Positions 36,759 to 42,334 of a stretch of DNA of 42,334 bases are shown one piece after another. Both the position numbers and the translations under genes were made by a program. The DNA is taken from the IMG/VR virus record IMGVR_UViG_3300036770_002282, positions 1 through 42,334 of that record; one strand, written 5' to 3'. The DNA is from a virus. The notes under the pieces are model-generated. The model did not search any database and had not been told where the DNA came from. It saw nothing but the letters and a program-made list of their open reading frames with translations. Positions within the stretch are counted from its first letter, which is position 1. Every line of letters starts with the position of its first letter.

Positions 36759-37309
36759 AACTAATATATAAATCTTCATACGACAGAGGTCTAATACACC
36801 TTCTTACTATGTGGTCATCGATTAAAAAGGAAATACCAGAAGCTACTCTTGATATTTATTACGGGTGGAATCTCTACGACAAAGCTCACTTTAACAATCC
36901 TTCTATGATGGGTTGGAAAAAAATGATGATTGAGTTAATGAACCAAGAAGGAATTACTGAACATGGAAGAGTATCTAAGAAAGAATTAGATGAAGCTACT
37001 GCTAAATCAGACATCTGGGCATATCCTACAGATTTCGGGGAGACAAACTGTATCACAGCTTTAGATTCGCAAAAGTTAGGTTGTGTACCAGTAACTATTG
37101 CCTATGCTGGTCTTCTTGACACAGTATACTCGGGAGTGCTAATTGAGGGTGATATTAATCTTGGAGATACTAAAGATAAATTCTTAAAAGAATTACTCGC
37201 ACTTTGGAAAGATAAGAAAAGATACGAAACTGAAAAACAGAAAGGAATAGATGGTGCTAAGAAGTTTGCTTGGTCAAGAATAGCGAGACTTTGGGTAGAC
37301 CACTTTTAA
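36755..37309 (+). CDS. GT-B glycosyltransferase C-terminal half (split gene)
   Basis: 184 residues that match only the second half of a GT4-type glycosyltransferase: 'KLIYKSSYDRGLIHLLTMW', 'ATLDIYYGWN', 'HGRVSKKEL', 'SDIWAYPTDFGETNCITALDSQKLG' (the E of FGET is the sugar-nucleotide-binding acid) and 'PVT'. The missing N-half is at the end of the preceding gene, in another frame, and the two meet at ATGA (36755-36758). So one enzyme is made as two chains or is an old frameshifted gene. The join falls at the natural hinge between the two Rossmann halves. Confidence 0.8.
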   Translation: MKLIYKSSYDRGLIHLLTMWSSIKKEIPEATLDIYYGWNLYDKAHFNNPSMMGWKKMMIELMNQEGITEHGRVSKKELDEATAKSDIWAYPTDFGETNCITALDSQKLGCVPVTIAYAGLLDTVYSGVLIEGDINLGDTKDKFLKELLALWKDKKRYETEKQKGIDGAKKFAWSRIARLWVDHF

Positions 37310-37310
37310 T

Positions 37311-38000
37311 ATGGATTTAAAACAACTTATAGATAAATGGGGACAAGAATTTTACGATGAAGTTTGGTACGAATTACCTTACTCTCAATACTCAGCACTT
37401 TCATCAATGTTACTTTATGCGGTAATAAGAGAAAACAAATATAAAAAAATATTCGAACTTGGTTGTGAAAGAAAATCGAGGTCGACATACATTATCCAAA
37501 AGGCATTACTTAAAAACGGAGAAGAGTTTACCCACTATATGTGTGATTTCCCAGAAGTATTAAGTCAAGCTTATAGGAATTTGTTTGACAAAAGTAATGT
37601 ACAAATTGTAGCAGGAGATGTAACTACAGTTGAATTTGACTATTCAGACATCGACTTTATGTTTATCGATGCTCACCACGAGAAATGGTTTGCAGCTTGG
37701 TATTTAGATAACATTATCCCACAACTTAAAGATGGTTCTTTAGTACACATTCACGACATCTATTTAACCAGAGATTGGAAAAACAGAATGGATAGAGAAA
37801 TGGAAACTGAAGAACTTATTGAAAGACATAAGAACAAAACACTTAATTTAGAGAAGTTATTAATTATGGAAGATTACACAATGTATGACGATAACAAAAA
37901 GTTATGGTTAGAGATTGCAAGTAAGTTTCCTTTTATAGGTGACTTCCCAGCACCAGTATTACCACATGGTGATGGAACAACTTATTGGAGAAAGAAATGA
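37311..38000 (+). CDS. Class I methyltransferase-like protein
   Basis: 229 residues. 'YKKIFELGCERKSRSTYII' (about 42-60) is a SAM-binding glycine loop in variant form, 'VQIVAGDVTT' a following strand, and 'IDFMFIDAHHEKWFAAWYLDNIIPQLKDGSLVHIHDIY' (key residues FIDAHHE and HIHDIY) is typical of the Methyltransf_24 type linked to sugar or cell-surface modification. It may act on glycans made by the neighbouring transferases. It starts one base after the previous stop and overlaps the next gene by four. Confidence 0.7.
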   Translation: MDLKQLIDKWGQEFYDEVWYELPYSQYSALSSMLLYAVIRENKYKKIFELGCERKSRSTYIIQKALLKNGEEFTHYMCDFPEVLSQAYRNLFDKSNVQIVAGDVTTVEFDYSDIDFMFIDAHHEKWFAAWYLDNIIPQLKDGSLVHIHDIYLTRDWKNRMDREMETEELIERHKNKTLNLEKLLIMEDYTMYDDNKKLWLEIASKFPFIGDFPAPVLPHGDGTTYWRKK

Positions 38001-38515
38001 AGTATATTAGTTTATTCGCAGGAATAGGAGGGTTTGATTTAGCACTTGATAGGTTAGGACACGAATGTGTTTACACTAACGAGTGGGACAAACACGCAGC
38101 AAAAGTTTATGAAAAACAATTTAACAGAACAGTCGACACAAGAGACATCAAAACAGTATCAACAGAAGAAATTCCAGAGCACGATTTAATAGTTGGAGGA
38201 GTACCTTGTCAATCTTGGAGTATTGCTGGTAAACGACTTGGTTTTGATGATGATAGAGGTAATATGTGGTTTGCCTGTTTTGAGATATTAAAAAAGAAAC
38301 AACCGAAATATTTTATTTTTGAGAATGTTAAAGGCATACTTTCACACGATAAAGGAAAAAGTATGGAAAGGATTTGTGAAGAACTGTGTTCCTGTGGTTA
38401 CGCAATCGATTTCGAAGTATTAAATTCAAAAGATTTTGGTGTACCTCAAAATAGAGAAAGAGTATATATAGTTGGAAAAAGATTGGATTTACTTGACACT
38501 TGTCAGGTTTTTTAA
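37997..38515 (+). CDS. Cytosine-5 DNA methyltransferase, N-terminal part
   Basis: 172 residues carrying motifs I-VIII of a C5 DNA methyltransferase: FAGIGGFDLAL (7-17), the catalytic Cys71 in GGVPCQSWS, ENVKG (109-113), 'DFGVPQNRERVYIVG' (146-160). It then stops after an odd tail (LLDTCQVF) that is really the promoter of the inserted HNH gene. The target-recognition and motif IX-X parts lie beyond that gene (38926-39368). Start ATG 37997 has GGAGAAAG before it and overlaps the previous stop. It would methylate phage DNA against host restriction if the two parts assemble, as in the split enzyme M.AquI. Confidence 0.88.
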   Translation: MKYISLFAGIGGFDLALDRLGHECVYTNEWDKHAAKVYEKQFNRTVDTRDIKTVSTEEIPEHDLIVGGVPCQSWSIAGKRLGFDDDRGNMWFACFEILKKKQPKYFIFENVKGILSHDKGKSMERICEELCSCGYAIDFEVLNSKDFGVPQNRERVYIVGKRLDLLDTCQVF

Positions 38516-38530
38516 TATTATGAATACATG
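38493..38530 (+). promoter_or_regulatory. Promoter inside the methyltransferase gene, for the HNH gene
   Basis: TTGACA (38493-38498), exactly 17 bp, TATTAT (38516-38521), 6 nt, ATG 38528. A near-perfect example of the leaderless promoter class, apparently brought in with the homing gene. Confidence 0.8.
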
Positions 38531-38929
38531 GCAAAAAATGACTTTTATCGAGAAATGTACGAGTATTATAAACAAGGTTTTTCTTTACAAGAGGTTGGTA
38601 AGATGTTTGGAATTACCAGACAATCAGTCTATTGTGGCTTTAAAAGAAGAAAGTTTAAACTTAGAGAAAAAAAAGAACTCCCATTTGTTACTTTTAATGG
38701 GGAAAAATTTACACTTAGAAATAATGGTTATTATGGAAAAACTTATGGTAATAGGGAACTTATGCACAGGGTTGTTTGGAAATTTCATAACGGAGATATT
38801 CCAGAAGGTTATGACATTCACCATAAAGATAGGAATAAGAAAAACAACAGTATCGAAAATTTAGAAATTTATGAAAAGGCCGAACATGCACGAAAATTTA
38901 ACACAGGAAGGAATCAGTTTACAAAATGA
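38528..38929 (+). CDS. HNH homing endonuclease inserted in the methyltransferase
   Basis: 133 residues. An N-terminal helix-turn-helix (about 18-41, 'FSLQEVGKMFGITRQSVYCGF') is followed by an HNH_3-type domain: 'RELMHRVVWKFHNGDIPEGYDIHHKDRNKKNNSIENLEI' (key residues MHR, IHHKD, N of NNSIENL). This is the free-standing phage homing endonuclease family. It interrupts the cytosine methyltransferase, has its own promoter, and ends in ATGA overlap with the second methyltransferase part. The space outside its ORF is too short for a group I intron. Confidence 0.9.
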   Translation: MAKNDFYREMYEYYKQGFSLQEVGKMFGITRQSVYCGFKRRKFKLREKKELPFVTFNGEKFTLRNNGYYGKTYGNRELMHRVVWKFHNGDIPEGYDIHHKDRNKKNNSIENLEIYEKAEHARKFNTGRNQFTK

Positions 38930-39368
38930 AAACAATAGAAAAGTTAAAGAAGAAGTTATTACAAAATCCAAAAATCAAGATGATGGTTTACCCTTTCCCT
39001 CAAGATACGAAAGATACCTACAATTTAGAAAAAATCTTAGAAGAACAAGTAGACCAAAAATACTTTCTTTCAGAGAAACAAAAAGAGAAACTACTGAAGT
39101 ACCTCAAAAAATAAATCAAATAACTAACCCACCACATTCTGGACAAAGAGTGTATGGAATTAACGGTATTAGCCCTACTCTTACTACAGGTAAAAAAGTA
39201 AATATCTTGATTGATGGGCAAGTAAGAAAACTTACTGAAACAGAGTGGGAAACTTTACAAGGATTTGAAAAAAATTGGACAGATTGTATCTCATCAACTC
39301 AGAGATACAAATGTTTAGGTAATGCTGTCACAGTAAATGTAGTTTATGAGTTGGCAAGGAATTTATGA
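38926..39368 (+). CDS. Cytosine methyltransferase, C-terminal part (-1 frameshift)
   Basis: From ATG 38926 the frame gives 'VYPFPQDTKDTYNLEKILEEQVDQKYFLSEKQ', the start of the target-recognition region, and stops at 39114. The homologous text goes on in the -1 frame as 'KINQITNPPHSGQRVYGINGISPTLTT', 'RKLTETEWETLQGF' and 'SSTQRYKCLGNAVTVNVVYELA' (motifs IX-X, with the conserved GNAV), to 39368. The frames meet exactly at a run of six As (39106-39111), where a -1 slip joins them without loss of a residue. Either a programmed slip, a recent one-base deletion, or a sequencing error. The start overlaps the HNH stop (ATGA). Confidence 0.75.
39106..39111 (+). other. A6 run where the methyltransferase frame changes
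   Basis: CTC-AAA-AAA-TAA in the upstream frame; a -1 slip gives AAA-AAA-ATA-AAT, which continues into the conserved C-terminal motifs. Confidence 0.6.
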
Positions 39369-40225
39369 ATAATACAAAAGTAGCAGTTATATTTGGAACT
39401 AAAAGACCACACCTTTATTATGTTAACCACGATTTAGGACTCATCGAAGCATTTAGGTCACTACCTAAAAACTTTCATGTAGAGTTCTTTTTACACACTC
39501 CACTTCTTGGGGCAATACATAAAGGACACCATTTACTATGGTTTAAAAACACAATTAAGTCTATGAAGTGGGGTATTAATCAGTACTTCGAACCTAATGT
39601 AGTAGTATGTGTTGGTAGTCCCAACTATGAATGGGAGAAGATATTAGTCGGTGATTACAAAAAGATTTTTATCTATGACTCTTACGAGTTACCTAAAAAA
39701 AATCTAAACTGGGACGCAGTAATTGTACCAACCAAAGAAGATTTAAATGTTTATCCAGAAGCAGTAGTTGGGGCAGTCTACAACTCAAATCTATTCAAAG
39801 CTGATGACAGAAGGAAACACTTTAATAGAATCTTCCCGCAGTTAGTTCATAACTTAGATTTGTTTTTAAATATAGAACACATGCCAGATTCAGTAAGTAT
39901 GAATGAAGCACCTGATTTGTTTTACCTATCAGACTTTCCATCAACACTTATGAATGACTTCTTAAATCAATCAAAAGTAACCTGTTTACTTGAAAAAGAC
40001 AGCGATGTTGAATTAGCACTTTCATCAATGGCTTGCCAAGTCCCAGTAGTTACAGTCGTGGATAACAAATCTTCTTTCTTAAATGGTGTGTTTACATCAC
40101 TTGCTACAACACCTTACTTTGAGACCGCAATGGTTAATGGACTTAGAAGCAGTGGACTAATTGAGTACGATTTAAAGGACTATACAATAGAAAGTTTTAA
40201 CCGAAAACTCAAGAAGTTACTGTAG
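39365..40225 (+). CDS. Glycosyltransferase-like protein (GT-B type, degenerate)
   Basis: 286 residues. The N-terminal 'VAVIFGTKRPHLYYVNHDLGLIEAF' strand and turn, 'WDAVIVPTKEDLNVYPE', 'AVYNSNLF' and the C-terminal 'DVELALSSMACQVPVVTVV' (matching the 'EA.A.G.PVV' segment of GT4 enzymes, but with E-x-x-L-S-S in place of the usual acidic pair) suggest a GT-B glycosyltransferase or a relative that lost some residues. It starts in ATGA overlap with the methyltransferase stop and closes the sugar and DNA modification cluster. Confidence 0.55.
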   Translation: MNNTKVAVIFGTKRPHLYYVNHDLGLIEAFRSLPKNFHVEFFLHTPLLGAIHKGHHLLWFKNTIKSMKWGINQYFEPNVVVCVGSPNYEWEKILVGDYKKIFIYDSYELPKKNLNWDAVIVPTKEDLNVYPEAVVGAVYNSNLFKADDRRKHFNRIFPQLVHNLDLFLNIEHMPDSVSMNEAPDLFYLSDFPSTLMNDFLNQSKVTCLLEKDSDVELALSSMACQVPVVTVVDNKSSFLNGVFTSLATTPYFETAMVNGLRSSGLIEYDLKDYTIESFNRKLKKLL

Positions 40226-40231
40226 GTTCTG

Positions 40232-40269
40232 TTGAATAAACAACTGATAAATAGTATTGGTTAACTATG
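40232..40269 (+). promoter_or_regulatory. Promoter with leaderless start
   Basis: TTGAAT (40232-40237), 17 bp, TATTGG (40255-40260), TTAACT, ATG 40267. The -10 match is moderate; spacing to ATG is 6. Confidence 0.5.
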
Positions 40270-40644
40270 TTAGGAGCTGAAGATGTCAAGAAATATCAAG
40301 TTGAAACGCCTATTGAGACGCAAGTTGAGACTAAAGAAGTTACTCCTGGAAGTAATCTTAATCTCGATAGTGCTATTTTACGCAATCAAATCGGACAACA
40401 ACTTGGACTTGCCTCACTTGAAGTAGAAAAATATTCAGGTGATATAGACAGTATTCTTGATTGGGCAAGGTCTAATGGGGCTAAGTCTATGGAAGATATT
40501 ATCTACGAAATTAGATACCTCTCCAATATGTTGGGTAACAATCCAATGGAAAAGAAAATTAGAACTGTTTCAAGATATGTCTTTTTAGCTAACGAAAAAC
40601 AAAGGTTAAATATGGAAATGGAGAGATTAAAGAGTTATGAGTAG
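40267..40644 (+). CDS. Virion-region protein, unknown
   Basis: 125 residues: an N-terminal Thr/Glu-rich low-complexity part (10-30) and a helical remainder with 'SILDWARSNGAKSMEDIIYEIRYLSNMLG'. No family is recognised. It opens the fibre operon, overlaps the next gene by 8 bases and has its own promoter. A fibre-attachment or assembly protein would fit. Confidence 0.55.
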   Translation: MLGAEDVKKYQVETPIETQVETKEVTPGSNLNLDSAILRNQIGQQLGLASLEVEKYSGDIDSILDWARSNGAKSMEDIIYEIRYLSNMLGNNPMEKKIRTVSRYVFLANEKQRLNMEMERLKSYE

Positions 40645-40963
40645 TACACAAGAATTAAGTTATCTTGGTTCTGGACATTTATCACCAGAAGCAATAATGA
40701 TGTATGAACAATTCGGAAGAATTGGTAACTCTACTGATGGGCAAGCATATTTAAGAATAACAAAGGCAGACCAATTAACTTTTGTTGATGATACTGGAAC
40801 TTATGTTTATATAGGTAATGCTGTACCTGGAACTGGAACATCTGTGGCATCTTGGAAAATAAGAAGAGTTACAACAACTAATCCAGTAAAAGTTGAGTAT
40901 GCCGCTGGAAGTACTTTATACAATCAAGTTTGGGACAATAGAGCTTCACTAAGCTACTCATAA
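40637..40963 (+). CDS. Small tail-region protein, unknown family
   Basis: 108 residues, beta-rich in the second half: 'YLRITKADQLTFVDDTGTYVYIGNAVPGTGTSVASWKIRRVT' (key residues YIG.A.PG...ASW.I.R) is a pattern I have seen in small phage tail-associated proteins without known function. It lies directly before the fibre gene with one base between, so it is likely a fibre-base or adaptor subunit. Confidence 0.55.
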   Translation: MSSTQELSYLGSGHLSPEAIMMYEQFGRIGNSTDGQAYLRITKADQLTFVDDTGTYVYIGNAVPGTGTSVASWKIRRVTTTNPVKVEYAAGSTLYNQVWDNRASLSYS

Positions 40964-40964
40964 T

Positions 40965-42334
40965 ATGGCAGTATTTTTTGACTACATTTTAGATGAACTA
41001 AGACTTAAAGACACTTCTGGTGGAGGAGGCAGTGCTGGTTCTTTGGAAGCTATACAGATAGACCAAAGCGGAGGTACATCTGACACTTACGGAGTTTTAT
41101 CAGGAACTATAAATGGCTCAAATACCACATTTACTGTTTCAAAGACAGAATATTTAACAGGAACATTAAGAGTTTTCTTAAATGGACAATTACAAACACA
41201 AGGTACAGCAGAAGATTGGGTTGAAACAACACCTGCTTCAGGTACATTTGATTTTAATACAGCACCTCAAAGTGGTGATGAAATTACAGTTGTATACAAC
41301 TACCCAGCAAGTGGAGTTATTGATACACTTGTTGTTAATAATTTAAGTGTTAATTCCACAGCTTCTATAAATGTGGGATACTTTAATAATGTTTATGCAA
41401 GTACAGCAACTATTGGAAACCTTACTACAAATAATATCGCTAATCATTCAACTATTTCTACAAATCTTATCTTTACTAATGGGATTGTTGCCTCAACTGC
41501 AACTATTGGTACAGCACATATCTCAAACATTGACTGGAATCTAACCTCTGGGGCAACTCTTGCTAATGAGGGGGAGATGAACTGGGTTAATGATTTGGGT
41601 ACAGTAGTTGTTGGACTTCCTGGAGGAAATGTTGATGTTGCTCTTGGAATGGAGAATGTTTTTCCTAAAAGAGTATTAAATTCAACAGGTTCGACAATGC
41701 CAAAAGGAACTGCTGTTTATATAAATGGGGTATCAGGTAACGACCCAACTGTTGCAAGAGCAGTAGCAACATCAGATACTACTTCTGCTTTTACATTAGG
41801 ATTAACCTCTGAAGATATTGCAGCTGGTCAAAAAGGTTGGGTAACAACATTTGGTGAAATTAAAGGACTTGATTTATCTACCTTTTCAGGAGGAGATACT
41901 TTATATCTATCTGGGGCTACTGCAGGGTATTATACAAATACACCCCAACTTGCCCCACTTCACTATGTCAGACTTGGAACTGTTGTTAAAGCAACTTCTG
42001 ATGGAATACTTGTTGTTAATGTAATCAATGGCTATGAAGTAGATGAGTTACACAATGTTAAAATATCATCACTCGCATCAGGACAAATCTTACAAAGTGG
42101 TGCTTCAAACCTTTGGTACAATGTTACACCTGACTTTATACCTAATGCTTCATACCCTTCTCTTGGTTCTTTAGCTATTATGAATCAATTAAGTTATGGA
42201 AGTATCCTAAATACTCCATCTCTTGGTTCTCTTGCTGAAATGAATAGTCTATCTTATGGAAGTATTCTTAACTTACCATCTTTGGGTTCATTAGCAGTTC
42301 TAAACACAGTAGAATATTCAAACATTTCAGGACT
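40965..42334 (+). CDS. Tail fibre, N-terminal part (continues at base 1)
   Basis: Starts at ATG 40965, one base after the previous stop, and stays open to the window end (over 450 codons). After circular joining it continues at base 1 to 1866, for 1033 residues in total. The first ~30 residues with a GGGGS-like linker should be the tail-attachment part; 'GSNTTFTVSKTEYLTGTLRVFLNGQLQ' is a strand-rich domain common in phage fibres, and later 'FPKRVLNSTGSTMPKGTAVYING' another. The PSLGSLA repeats begin near 42140. CpG occurs in this part up to 42075 and not after. Confidence 0.85.
   Translation, partial: MAVFFDYILDELRLKDTSGGGGSAGSLEAIQIDQSGGTSDTYGVLSGTINGSNTTFTVSKTEYLTGTLRVFLNGQLQTQGTAEDWVETTPASGTFDFNTAPQSGDEITVVYNYPASGVIDTLVVNNLSVNSTASINVGYFNNVYASTATIGNLTTNNIANHSTISTNLIFTNGIVASTATIGTAHISNIDWNLTSGATLANEGEMNWVNDLGTVVVGLPGGNVDVALGMENVFPKRVLNSTGSTMPKGTAVYINGVSGNDPTVARAVATSDTTSAFTLGLTSEDIAAGQKGWVTTFGEIKGLDLSTFSGGDTLYLSGATAGYYTNTPQLAPLHYVRLGTVVKATSDGILVVNVINGYEVDELHNVKISSLASGQILQSGASNLWYNVTPDFIPNASYPSLGSLAIMNQLSYGSILNTPSLGSLAEMNSLSYGSILNLPSLGSLAVLNTVEYSNISG
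42076..42334. other. Start of CpG-free tract (continues 1-4391)
   Basis: The last CpG before the join is at 42075 and the next on the circle is at 4392, about 4.5 kb later. The tract covers the distal part of fibre 1, the small gene and all of fibre 2. A second CpG-free tract covers the collar fibre (7836-9205). Confidence 0.85.
42201..42334. repeat. Right copy of terminal direct repeat
   Basis: Matches bases 1-134 with one mismatch (42207); the final 127 bases are exact. See the left copy. Confidence 0.9.

Noticed and set aside
38490-38970. Group I intron carrying the HNH gene
   Set aside because: The HNH frame with its promoter fills nearly the whole insert, leaving no room for an intron core, and the gene has its own start signals and an ATGA junction with the second methyltransferase part.
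1-42334. Alternative genetic code (recoded TAG or TGA)
   Set aside because: TAA, TAG and TGA all end well-supported genes, and conserved genes such as terL and the capsid gene are uninterrupted with the standard code.

Overview
The window is a complete or nearly complete genome of a small, AT-rich tailed bacteriophage. Bases 42201-42334 repeat bases 1-134 with one mismatch, so the sequence closes into a circular map of about 42.2 kb, and one tail-fibre gene runs across the join. The virion genes point to a short-tailed (podovirus-like) phage: terminase, a 689-residue portal, two large internal virion proteins, scaffold, an SU10-type major capsid protein, adaptor, nozzle and several fibres, with no tape-measure or tail-tube gene. 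There is no integrase. TAA, TAG and TGA all end genes, so the standard bacterial code applies. The host cannot be named from the sequence.

Layout. 40965 to 10057 (through the join): fibres, adaptor, nozzle, collar-type fibre, a holin-like protein and a CHAP endolysin, with a tRNA-Gln on the opposite strand. 10132-11079 (minus): an SSB-like protein and an ERF annealing protein. 11080-11360: a control region with convergent RNA signals around one terminator. 11361-13773 (plus): DnaB/RecA-type ATPase, a resolvase-like nuclease and small proteins. 13822-18899 (minus): about fourteen small unknown genes, probably early host-takeover genes. 19029-19892: a transcript of about 830 nt with a consensus promoter, an intrinsic terminator and no gene, but many helices. 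19914-21318: small unknowns. 21283-34431: packaging and head genes, with a run of tiny lysine-rich genes, nucleases and a tRNA-Thr inside. 34503-40225: glycosyltransferases, a methyltransferase-like protein and a cytosine DNA methyltransferase split by an HNH homing endonuclease.

Expression logic. At least 12 gene starts have a -10 hexamer (TATTAT/TATAAT type) ending exactly 6 nt before the ATG and no usable ribosome site, which predicts leaderless mRNAs; three more have 7-8 nt. Genes inside operons instead use GGAGG- or GAAAGG-type sites or ATGA overlaps. A separate class, mostly on the minus strand, shares a leader box AGTAATAGTT just before a GAAAGG ribosome site. A candidate small RNA (11176-11264, minus strand) carries, in the correct order, segments complementary to both the ribosome site and this box. 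This possible antisense regulon and the large 19 kb RNA are the two strongest candidates for undescribed biology here. The distal fibre genes are also notable for containing no CpG dinucleotide over about 4.5 kb.
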